38,101 nt of DNA from an uncultured Lachnospiraceae bacterium (GTDB lineage Bacteria > Bacillota > Clostridia > Lachnospirales > Lachnospiraceae). The first letter of the stretch is position 1; every line of letters starts with the position of its first letter. The stretch lies in NCBI GenBank assembly GCA_902793335.1, contig CADBCZ010000027.1, positions 374 through 38,474 on the forward strand, read 5' to 3'. Shown piece by piece: positions 31,390 through 38,101 of the stretch. The notes under the pieces were generated by a model that was not told the DNA's origin, did not search any database, and saw only the letters and a program-made list of their open reading frames with translations. A program made the translations under genes and the position numbers.

Positions 31390-33483
31390 ATGAATATTGG
31401 TTTATTTACAGATACATATTATCCGGAGTTAAACGGAGTTGCCAATTCTGTATATCTGTTAAAGAAGGAATTGGAAAAAAGAGGACATAATGTATATGTC
31501 ATAACAACAAAAACACCGGGAGCACCGACCTCGGAAAAGGGAGTGTTTCGTGTTCCGTCAAAAGCGGTATCATTTGTACCTGAAAGAAGACTCGGACTTT
31601 TTTATCATCCTAAGATTGCTCTTCAGATACATAGAATGAAGCTTGACATCATTCATACAAATACAGAGTTTGCGATAGGAATGTTTGGACGTATAATGGC
31701 GCATGAGCTGTTTGTACCTGTTGTTCATACCTACCATACAATTTACGAGGACTATACACATTATCTTAGGCGATATATCTCAAATGAAAAGCGGGCAAAG
31801 CAGTTTGCCAAGATGTACAGTAAATTCAGTGTCAGAGGTGCTGAAGAACTTATTGTTCCAACTGAGAAGGTTGCAGAGCTGATGAGACAGTATAAGGTGA
31901 AACCTGAAATCAACGTTATTCCGACAGGAATCGACCTTTCAAAATTTCAGGCAAATGATACTCAGGCACAGAAAAACAGACTTAAAGCGTCTTTGGGCAT
32001 TCCGGCAGAGAATAAGGTGATCCTTTATCTGGGCAGAGTTTCAGAGGAAAAAAACATAGATGAGATAATGGATTATCTCGATGATTACATGGACAGAAAC
32101 CTTAATGCCACGTTTCTGGTGGTGGGTGACGGTCCTCACAAAAGCACTCTTGAGAAGAAGGCAAGAGGACTTAAGCATAGAAAACAGATGATATTTGCCG
32201 GTTCAAAACCCTGGGATGAGATAAATCACTATTATCAGATAGGTGATGTGTTTGTGTCGGCATCAACCAGTGAAACACAGGGCCTTACATATATCGAGGC
32301 ACTTGCATCGGGACTGCCTGTTGTGGCAAGGAGGGACGCATGCCTTGACGGAGTATTGTTTGATGGCGAAAACGGATATGAATTTGTGGATGAGAAGTCT
32401 TTCTGTGATGGTTTAGACAAAGTGCTTATCAATGAAGCGAATGTTGATTTTACTCAAAATGCCGTAGACAGTGTCTTGAAGTTTTCCACAGAACAGTTCG
32501 CTGCAAAGGTCGAAAACATTTATTATCATGTTACCAAGAATCATAGAAATATGCTTATCCGTATGGCTAACAAGGTCGCAGATAAGATTGGTTATGAGCG
32601 GACGGGAGTCAAGCCTCTTGGCGGAGACATGGCAATGCCGCTGGGCAATTCTGATATGGATGCAAGCCGTATAGCTTTGGGTATGAAGAACTTTGACAGC
32701 CTGACCTATGCGGAGGCGACAAGGCTGATAGATAACGCTTTGGAGTATGGAATAACACTGTTTGACAACTCCCCGGCATACGGAAAAGGACGCGGTGAGG
32801 AACTGTTTGGAAAAGTTATCGCCGATAATAAGGGTATGCGAGAAAGGATGCGTATCCAGACAAAATGTGGAAGCTACAACGGATATTATGACCTTTCCGG
32901 AGCGCATATAATCTCGTCGGTGGAGGACAGTTTACGACGCTTGAAGGTGGACAGCATTGACCTTTTGCTGTTGGGTCGTCCCGATTATCTCATGGAAATA
33001 GATGACGTGTCCGAGACACTGTATCAGCTTCAAAAAAGCGGGAAGGTCAAACAGTTTGGTTTGAGTCATTTTGATGAGGGACAGATAGAATTGATTTCGG
33101 CTGCAAACAGGGATACATTCTTAGTTGACAGATTTTCATGTGGAGTAACTACAGGATCTTCGATAGAGAAATCGCTTAAGCTTGTAGACAGATGCCGTAT
33201 GTATGGCATCACGGTACAGGCGACAGATGCGCTGCCTTGTGGCAACATTTACCCTGATGTCAAATTGATACTTGAAAGACTGGCAAAGGAGTACAATGTT
33301 AGCGAAAGGGCTGTGGCACTTGCGTGGACGCTCAGGCATCCCGCAAATATGCAGGTGATCGCAAATGCAAACAAGTACGATGAAATCGGTGAGCTGTGCG
33401 AAGCTATAAAAATTAATTTGACAAGAAAAGAATGGTATGAGATATTGTTCACAATTGCAAATGAAGAAGATAACAGAGTATAA
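31390..33483 (+). CDS. fusion of GT4 glycosyltransferase and aldo/keto reductase-like domain
   Basis: 697 residues. Residues 1-385 are a family 4 glycosyltransferase of the diacylglycerol-glucosyltransferase type (MNIGLFTDTYYPELNGVANS, HTYHTIYEDYTHYLRRY, PTGIDLSKF, YLGRVSEEKNIDEI and the SETQGLTYIEALASGLPVVA donor site). After a short linker, residues about 425-690 form an aldo/keto reductase barrel. Asp459 and Tyr464 lie in FDNSPAYG and Lys492 in IQTKCG. The expected catalytic His (LHRPD) is Gly529 in LLLLGRPDYLM. One uninterrupted frame and one start (AAGGAG upstream) make a sequencing join unlikely. Probable role is glycolipid synthesis, with the second domain binding a nucleotide or acting as a partner rather than a normal reductase. 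Confidence 0.88.
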   Translation: MNIGLFTDTYYPELNGVANSVYLLKKELEKRGHNVYVITTKTPGAPTSEKGVFRVPSKAVSFVPERRLGLFYHPKIALQIHRMKLDIIHTNTEFAIGMFGRIMAHELFVPVVHTYHTIYEDYTHYLRRYISNEKRAKQFAKMYSKFSVRGAEELIVPTEKVAELMRQYKVKPEINVIPTGIDLSKFQANDTQAQKNRLKASLGIPAENKVILYLGRVSEEKNIDEIMDYLDDYMDRNLNATFLVVGDGPHKSTLEKKARGLKHRKQMIFAGSKPWDEINHYYQIGDVFVSASTSETQGLTYIEALASGLPVVARRDACLDGVLFDGENGYEFVDEKSFCDGLDKVLINEANVDFTQNAVDSVLKFSTEQFAAKVENIYYHVTKNHRNMLIRMANKVADKIGYERTGVKPLGGDMAMPLGNSDMDASRIALGMKNFDSLTYAEATRLIDNALEYGITLFDNSPAYGKGRGEELFGKVIADNKGMRERMRIQTKCGSYNGYYDLSGAHIISSVEDSLRRLKVDSIDLLLLGRPDYLMEIDDVSETLYQLQKSGKVKQFGLSHFDEGQIELISAANRDTFLVDRFSCGVTTGSSIEKSLKLVDRCRMYGITVQATDALPCGNIYPDVKLILERLAKEYNVSERAVALAWTLRHPANMQVIANANKYDEIGELCEAIKINLTRKEWYEILFTIANEEDNRV

Positions 33484-33506
33484 TATTTTAAGGAGTAAGA
33501 AAGATT

Positions 33507-34727
33507 ATGAAATTTAGGAAAAAAGCAGGTTTATTGATGGTTGGAATGCTTGCGGCAGCTGGTCTTACAGGCTGTGGCAGTCAGGTGAAACTAGGGGATT
33601 ATAAGGGCATAGAGGCATCTAAGGTTGTTTGTAAGATAAGCGAGCAGGAGATAAGTGACGCCGTAGAAGAGATGATGTATGATTACATAACCTATGATCC
33701 GGTAACTGACAGAGCCGCGCAGGATGGCGACTACGTTAATATAGATTACGTTATTACCAAGGTTGACGGACAGCCTTACAAGTATGCTTCTGAAGGCGAT
33801 GATGAGGAAGAGGCTTCAGAAGAAGCTACTGATAAAACTGCCGATGAGGAAGAAGCTTCAGAAGATGGCGATGATGAGAGCGGAAGTGAGGATCCGTATT
33901 CAGGATATAGCGAGGATATAGTTATCGGTGAAGAGTACATTTATCCCGAGGTTGAGAAGGCTCTTGTAGGAATGAACACAGGAGACAAGAAAACAGTAAG
34001 TGCAAAGCTTACCGAAGACTATGTGGATGAAGATCTGGTCGGAAAGACAGCAGATATAGAAGTTACGCTTAACGAAATCATGTTGGAAAACAAGCCTGAA
34101 TATAATGATGAATTTGTAAAGACTAATCTTGGATTTGATACTATTGCCAAGTATGAGGAATCATTGAAAAAAGACCTTTTATCTGAAAAGGAAGAGGAAT
34201 ATAAGACTGAGAGTGTATCTGAGATAGTTCAGAAGATTATAGACAATTCTAAGTTTGGTGATTATGAAAAGAAAACATATGAGGCGTGTGAGGAAGAGTA
34301 TAACTCTGGCAATGAGCAGATGGCTGCCATGTATGGAATGGAGCTTGCAGATTACGAGGATATGATGGGTATCACCGCTGATGCGAAAAAGGATGATATC
34401 ATCGCCATGGTTCACGAGCGTCAGGTTGTTGAGGCGATAGCAGACAAGGAAGGAATCAAGGTATCTGATGATGATATCAAAAAATTAGCGGAAGATAATT
34501 ATGCCGAGTATGAGTATGATTCAGCAGACAAATTTATTGAGGACTACGGAAAGGAATATCTTACTTATTACCTGCTTTCAGAGAAGGTGTATGATTTCCT
34601 TTATGAAAATGCGAAGCTGACAGAGGTTTCAGAAGAGGAGTATAACAAGAAAGCTTCAGAGGAATCAGAGGAAGAGACCGATGACGGTGAGGATGTTGAG
34701 GTCAATCTTGATGATGCAGAGGAATAA
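33507..34727 (+). CDS. trigger-factor-like lipoprotein with FKBP-type domain
   Basis: 406 residues. The signal peptide ends in the lipobox LTGC. A trigger-factor-type FKBP domain follows (about 65-195: DGDYVNIDYVITKVDGQPY, then GYSEDIVIGEEYIYPEVEKALVGMNTGDKKTV). It is interrupted by a 40-residue acidic insert (EGDDEEEASEE...). A helical trigger-factor C-terminal domain follows (about 200-380) and then an acidic tail. The ribosome-binding N-terminal domain of real trigger factor is missing. An extracytoplasmic foldase role, like PrsA, is inferred. Related lipoproteins occur in Clostridia. Confidence 0.85.
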   Translation: MKFRKKAGLLMVGMLAAAGLTGCGSQVKLGDYKGIEASKVVCKISEQEISDAVEEMMYDYITYDPVTDRAAQDGDYVNIDYVITKVDGQPYKYASEGDDEEEASEEATDKTADEEEASEDGDDESGSEDPYSGYSEDIVIGEEYIYPEVEKALVGMNTGDKKTVSAKLTEDYVDEDLVGKTADIEVTLNEIMLENKPEYNDEFVKTNLGFDTIAKYEESLKKDLLSEKEEEYKTESVSEIVQKIIDNSKFGDYEKKTYEACEEEYNSGNEQMAAMYGMELADYEDMMGITADAKKDDIIAMVHERQVVEAIADKEGIKVSDDDIKKLAEDNYAEYEYDSADKFIEDYGKEYLTYYLLSEKVYDFLYENAKLTEVSEEEYNKKASEESEEETDDGEDVEVNLDDAEE

Positions 34728-34750
34728 GTTGTAGAACTTAGGAGATACGG

Positions 34751-35386
34751 ATGACAAAGAAACAAAGAGCACTGCAAATTATTGAATTACTGAAAAAAGA
34801 GTATCCCGATGCCGCCTGTTCACTGGATTATGATGATGCATGGAAGCTGCTGGTAAGTGTGAGGCTTGCGGCACAGTGTACGGATGCGAGGGTTAATGTA
34901 GTAGTTGAGGATCTCTATGCAAAGTATCCGACATATAAGGATCTTGCAAACGCTCCGGTTGAGGAGATTGAGCGCATTGTCAAACCTTGCGGTCTCGGAC
35001 ACAGCAAGGCTAAGGACATCTCAGCCTGTATGAAAATGCTTGATGAAGAGTATGACGGTAAGATTCCCGATGATATGGATTCTCTGCTCAAGCTTCCGGG
35101 AGTTGGTAGAAAAAGTGCCAACCTGATTATGGGAGATGTATTCGGTAAGCCTGCTATAGTTACGGATACGCACTGCATCAGGCTGGTGAACCGTTTTGGA
35201 TTGGTTGATGGAATCAAGGAACCTAAGAAGGTGGAGATGGCATTATGGAAGATCATTCCGCCAGAAGAGGGAAATGATTTTTGCCACAGAATCGTTTATC
35301 ACGGAAGGGCTGTGTGCACAGCACGAACAAAACCAAATTGCGACAATTGTTGTCTTAAAGAAGTGTGCAAGCGGGTTGGGGTGTGA
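34751..35386 (+). CDS. nth: endonuclease III (DNA glycosylase/AP lyase)
   Basis: 211 residues. The helix-hairpin-helix is LPGVGRKSANLIMGDVF, with catalytic Lys121 and Asp139 in IVTDTHCIR. Four C-terminal cysteines (189, 197, 200, 206) hold the 4Fe-4S cluster. It removes oxidised pyrimidines and nicks the resulting abasic site. The spacing is C-x7-C-x2-C-x5-C, one residue longer in the first gap than the E. coli pattern. The start is 23 bases after the foldase gene with an AGGAG site. Confidence 0.95.
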   Translation: MTKKQRALQIIELLKKEYPDAACSLDYDDAWKLLVSVRLAAQCTDARVNVVVEDLYAKYPTYKDLANAPVEEIERIVKPCGLGHSKAKDISACMKMLDEEYDGKIPDDMDSLLKLPGVGRKSANLIMGDVFGKPAIVTDTHCIRLVNRFGLVDGIKEPKKVEMALWKIIPPEEGNDFCHRIVYHGRAVCTARTKPNCDNCCLKEVCKRVGV

Positions 35387-35413
35387 AGAGAAAGGATAAT
35401 TGTCCTTGTCCTT

Positions 35414-36082
35414 GTGATGGTATTTTTGGTTATCCCCGGAATTACCGGTGTCATTTTATCTATTTTTATAACAAAATCACAATACGAGCAAAGCAAGATA
35501 CGTGTCCAGCAGGAGCAGTCAAGCCGCGAGCAGGCAAAGATAGATGCGGAAGAAAAGGAAAAGCAGGAGAAAGAGGCAAGGGAAGTTCAAGAAGCAGCTG
35601 AGAAGAAGATGCGTCTTGATTCTTTCAATATTAAGCTTGAAGATATTATGGCAGACAGTTTCTTCTTGGATAACGCTACCAAGTCTATTGAAACTCAATT
35701 GAAGGATAATTCAAATCTATATTACACAAATTGGGTGTATGGTGAGCCTGAATACATCACAAGTTATATTCTGCACGCGAAAAAAGAGGATGAAAGAACT
35801 CAAAACATTGTGCTTAGCATTTACAAAGTAAACTGGGATAAGGTCTTTGATGACCACACGGAGCATTACGTTATGTATGATGGGGCGTGCCTGGAAAATG
35901 TATCATATGATGAGAATGGAAAACTTAAATCAGATTATGTGCCGCACTCAATGACATATCACAGCGAGATAATTGCCAACCAGTTCCTCAGCGGATATTC
36001 GGACTACGACCAGCTCATTCGCCAGGAGATATACGGAAACAGCGATTATGATTACACGGAGTTTAACATGAAAGGCGAGTAA
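35414..36082 (+). CDS. membrane-anchored coiled-coil protein of unknown function
   Basis: About 222 residues. An N-terminal hydrophobic helix (MMVFLVIPGITGVILSIFI) is followed by a Gln/Glu/Lys-rich coiled coil (about 22-67, rich in EQ, EK and EE). An uncharacterised outer domain of about 150 residues contains NWVYGEPEYITSYILH and the tyrosine-rich end YGNSDYDYTEFNM. The start is unsure. GTG 35414 and ATG 35417 lie about 18 bases after the GAGAAAGGA site, while the same frame is open back to the nth stop and reads IIVLVLVMVFL, as if the helix began earlier. A non-ATG start near 35399 is possible. No family recognised. Confidence 0.65.
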   Translation: MMVFLVIPGITGVILSIFITKSQYEQSKIRVQQEQSSREQAKIDAEEKEKQEKEAREVQEAAEKKMRLDSFNIKLEDIMADSFFLDNATKSIETQLKDNSNLYYTNWVYGEPEYITSYILHAKKEDERTQNIVLSIYKVNWDKVFDDHTEHYVMYDGACLENVSYDENGKLKSDYVPHSMTYHSEIIANQFLSGYSDYDQLIRQEIYGNSDYDYTEFNMKGE

Positions 36083-36145
36083 GCAACACGCAAATTATTG
36101 CGTATTAACTACCGAGTTGTTATTTCATAGAAAGGAGATGCACAT

Positions 36146-37123
36146 ATGAATTTTTCGATTTTGGCTCCGGGAAGTATAGCAAGAAAGATGGCAGAAGCAG
36201 TGACCGGTCTTTCGGACGAATACAAAATAGTCTGTCACAGCGTTGCTTCGAGGAATATAGAAAAAGCACAAAGCTTTGCGGACGAGTGGGGCTTTAAAAA
36301 GGCATACGGTTCCTACGAGGAGATGGTAAATGATCCCGAGGTCGAGCTTGTCTATGTTGCATCACCGCATTCGCTCCATTTTGAGCACGCCAAATTGTGC
36401 CTAGAGCATGGCAAGCATGTGCTTGTTGAGAAACCATTTACGGTAAATGCAGCCCAAGCACAGGAGCTTATCGACCTTGCAAAGCAGAAAGGTCTTTTGC
36501 TTGTGGAAGCCATTTGGACACGCTTTATGCCGAGCAGAACGCTGATTTCGGAGATAGTCAACAATCAGACTGTCGGTAAGCCGATTTCTTTGACCGCTAA
36601 CCTTGGGTACTACCTGCAGGACAAAGAAAGACTTCTTGAACCGTCGCTTGCGGGCGGGGCACTTCTTGATGTCGGAGTATATCCGATTAACTTTGCCGTG
36701 ATGGTTTTTGGCATGGACATTTCCAGAGTGGAAAGTTCTGCTGTAATGTCGGATAAGGGAGTGGATGAGAGCAACAGCGTTACGCTGTATTTTAGAGGCG
36801 GCGGAATGGCTGTTTTGCACAGCACCATGATGACACCGACCGACAGGGGCGGAATCATTTATTGTGAGGACGGATATATAGAAGTGCAAAATATCAATAA
36901 CTGCGAGGGCATCAGGATATATAACCGAGAGCACGAGTTGATTGATGAGATAAATGTTCCCGAGCAGATTAACGGCTACGAGTATGAGGTGTTGTCGTGC
37001 AGGCGCGCACTGCTTGCAGGCCAAACTGAGTGCGAGGAAATGCCGCTTGCCGAGACCTACAAGGTTATGAAACTTCTTGATGAGATAAGAGGACAGTGGG
37101 GCATGAAATATCCGATGGAGTGA
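36146..37123 (+). CDS. Gfo/Idh/MocA-family NAD(P)-dependent oxidoreductase
   Basis: 325 residues. The Rossmann start is ILAPGSIARKMAEAV, with APGSIA in place of the usual GxGxxA. The family signature follows (HVLVEKPFTVNAAQA, about 90-105), then LLLVEAIWTRFMPS and GGALLDVGVYPI. The VEAIWTRF segment is typical of the trans-dihydrodiol-dehydrogenase-like branch, which oxidises sugars or diols. The GAAAGGAG site gives a clear start. The ferredoxin-GNAT gene follows after 12 bases. Substrate unknown. Confidence 0.9.
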   Translation: MNFSILAPGSIARKMAEAVTGLSDEYKIVCHSVASRNIEKAQSFADEWGFKKAYGSYEEMVNDPEVELVYVASPHSLHFEHAKLCLEHGKHVLVEKPFTVNAAQAQELIDLAKQKGLLLVEAIWTRFMPSRTLISEIVNNQTVGKPISLTANLGYYLQDKERLLEPSLAGGALLDVGVYPINFAVMVFGMDISRVESSAVMSDKGVDESNSVTLYFRGGGMAVLHSTMMTPTDRGGIIYCEDGYIEVQNINNCEGIRIYNREHELIDEINVPEQINGYEYEVLSCRRALLAGQTECEEMPLAETYKVMKLLDEIRGQWGMKYPME

Positions 37124-37135
37124 GGAGGAACGGCT

Positions 37136-37582
37136 ATGCACAGGTTATACGAAACGGAAGATATAAGCGTGTTTTGGGATTCGGATAAATGCAGGCACGC
37201 TAAGAAATGTGTAACCGGATGCCCGGAAGCATTTGACATACAAAGAAAGCCGTGGATTCAGCTGGATAAAGCGGAGACTGCTAAGGTATGGAAAGCAGTA
37301 TCAAATTGTCCTTCGGGGGCGCTCACTTGTGTATTTAATCATGGCATAATTGTTAAGTTAGAGGACAACAGAAGCGTGGCTTATGATGGCGATAGCATAA
37401 TCGGCGAGTGCGATTTTGAAGTTACTGCGGATGGATGGAACATATATCATACGGAAGTTGATGACCACTATCGCGGCAAGAGTATTGCCAAGCGTCTTGT
37501 GTATGCAGTGGTACAGGCCGCAGAACAAGACAAAGCAAATGTTATAATGACATGCTCGTATGCCGGGAAAGTGATGGAATGA
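37136..37582 (+). CDS. fusion of divergent 4Fe-4S ferredoxin and GNAT-like acetyltransferase
   Basis: 148 residues. The N-terminal Fer4_19-type domain (about 10-67) has cysteines at 19, 25, 29 and 58 (KCRHAKKCVTGCPEAF and SNCPSGAL). A small YjdJ/Acetyltransf_CG-type GNAT domain follows (about 70-148: VTADGWNIYHTEVDDHYRGKSIAKRLV). The N-terminal domain usually carries a single cluster and the second part would bind acetyl-CoA. It ends at CSYAGKVME, slightly earlier than many relatives, which carry on for around ten residues. GAGGAACGG precedes the ATG. Confidence 0.85.
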   Translation: MHRLYETEDISVFWDSDKCRHAKKCVTGCPEAFDIQRKPWIQLDKAETAKVWKAVSNCPSGALTCVFNHGIIVKLEDNRSVAYDGDSIIGECDFEVTADGWNIYHTEVDDHYRGKSIAKRLVYAVVQAAEQDKANVIMTCSYAGKVME

Positions 37583-37604
37583 TTAAAGTTCTGTATACTA
37601 TGAT

Positions 37605-37648
37605 AATTTTATTAAAACATATTTTAATAAAATTAGTTTTAATAAAAT
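37605..37648. repeat. AT-rich palindrome plus a third copy of one arm
   Basis: AATTTTATTAAAA (37605-37617) and TTTTAATAAAATT (37622-37634) are perfect 13-base inverted copies around CATA. TTTTAATAAAAT occurs again at 37637-37648 as a direct repeat. They could be operator sites for the downstream transcript or a weak terminator for the GNAT gene. Confidence 0.7.
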
Positions 37649-37699
37649 CGATTTGAATATATTGAGAAAAGACACATAAACAGGAGTGATATTAGAATG

Positions 37700-37729
37700 A
37701 AAGGTCTCAGGTGAGGCCTTTTATTTTTT
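37700..37729 (+). terminator. hairpin terminator overlapping a 5-codon ORF
   Basis: AAAGGTCTCA (37700-37709) pairs with TGAGGCCTTT (37712-37721) with one G-U pair, followed by TTATTTTTT. An ATG at 37698, with AGGAG at 37682-37686, opens MKGLR and stops at TGA 37713-37715 inside the hairpin. A ribosome there could open the hairpin, so this may be a leader attenuator for what follows; it could also be chance. Confidence 0.6.
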
Positions 37730-37762
37730 GGACTCTCCGTCCAATGACAAAGATATGTGTAT

Positions 37763-37922
37763 GAGTTATCATTATAATGAGTTTGCTAATTCGGAAAGTA
37801 GAATAGCACTAAAAGGAGCGGTTGCAAAGGCAAAAGCAAATGCTTCTCAAGCTATACCGGAGCCAATAATATGGCGAAACTGCTATATAAGAAAGAGAAT
37901 AAAGAGCTTCATCGTGTGGTAG
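37763..37922 (+). other. short ORF of uncertain status before the last gene
   Basis: Reads MSYHYNEFANSESRIALKG and on through a stretch with plausible coding composition (AVAKAKANASQAIPEPI), then becomes unlike a protein after about 37865. There the neighbouring frame starts MAKLLYKKEN. Either two short genes overlap or one gene is split by a frameshift. No clear ribosome site is seen. Confidence 0.3.
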
Positions 37923-38101
37923 AAAGATATGCGGAAGAATTAATATTTAAGGCTGAAATGCCGGAAATAATAGAAACAATAAGTGAAGCTAAAAGTCCGA
38001 AAAAGGATGGGAAAGGCAATATATATGTAGATCTGATAGGAGTACATATACCAATAAAGGAAGCAGCAATGACAGCAGCAAGGAAAGAATTCGTTAAAAT
38101 A
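37871..38101 (+). CDS. partial gene running off the window, unknown function
   Basis: ATG 37871 has GGAG eight bases upstream and opens a frame that reaches the window edge (77 codons seen). It reads MAKLLYKKENKELHRVVERY, later GNIYVDLIGVHIPIKEAAMT. The segment is helical and charged with no signal peptide. The product is not recognised; the frame may be the continuation of the short ORF upstream. Confidence 0.5.
   Translation, partial: MAKLLYKKENKELHRVVERYAEELIFKAEMPEIIETISEAKSPKKDGKGNIYVDLIGVHIPIKEAAMTAARKEFVKI

Noticed and set aside
36401-37141. 246-codon minus-strand frame opposite the Gfo/Idh/MocA gene
   Set aside because: It lies wholly opposite a clear enzyme gene, has no family-like motif and no ribosome site.

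Overview
The window is low-GC, densely coded bacterial DNA with strong AGGAGG-type ribosome binding sites, U-tailed hairpin terminators, lipoprotein signal peptides and Gram-positive-style gene sets (BirA, ECF S component, flotillin, YtrA/YtrB-like ABC module, EcsC). The mix (NADP-GdhA, CD1871A-type small protein, MsmEFG-like maltodextrin operon, several c-di-GMP proteins) suggests a Clostridia anaerobe, most likely Lachnospiraceae. This is an inference from protein families; no rRNA or tRNA gene is present to fix it.

Layout. 1-5.5 kb: birA, then gdhA behind a near-consensus promoter and a short leader with a terminator, then two membrane proteins of unknown function, the second with zinc ribbons. 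5.6-7.5 kb: an ECF vitamin S component, divergent from a C-terminally truncated MocR/PdxR-like regulator. 7.5-9.9 kb: a GGDEF protein with a LacI-type sensor and no DNA-binding domain. 10.1-13.1 kb: an XRE regulator with a cysteine cluster, divergent from a three-gene set (tiny membrane protein, helical protein, flotillin). 13.2-16.8 kb: a GntR/YtrA regulator, an ABC ATPase and two permease-like proteins. 16.8-18.5 kb: a decayed merR start with its MerR-type promoter still intact, followed by an ORF6N/HKD-domain gene and an XRE gene, with three related long palindromes. 18.6-24.9 kb: a maltodextrin operon (binding lipoprotein, two permeases, GH13 enzyme, LacI regulator) with no ATPase gene of its own. 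25.0-26.7 kb: TlpA-like lipoprotein, CD1871A-like peptide and NapH-like polyferredoxin. 26.7-37.6 kb: an EAL protein, a LysR regulator, EcsC, HD-GYP, a glycosyltransferase/aldo-keto reductase fusion, a trigger-factor-like lipoprotein, endonuclease III, an anchored coiled-coil protein, a Gfo/Idh/MocA oxidoreductase and a ferredoxin-GNAT fusion. The last 500 bp hold AT-rich palindromes, a hairpin terminator and a gene that runs off the edge.

How genes work together. Three c-di-GMP enzymes of different classes (GGDEF, EAL, HD-GYP) lie within 24 kb. The maltodextrin operon imports and cleaves oligosaccharides under local LacI control. The TlpA/CD1871A/NapH set looks like an electron-transfer or thiol-redox module at the membrane.

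The most unusual structure is at 16.99-17.43 kb. Two near-perfect palindromes precede the ORF6N gene, and a third of the same design lies inside its coding sequence. The coding copy differs from the upstream copies by paired substitutions that keep the palindrome. Read in frame, the three copies give three variants of one peptide. Also notable are the glycosyltransferase/aldo-keto reductase fusion lacking its catalytic His, the truncated MocR, and the gdhA leader attenuator candidate.
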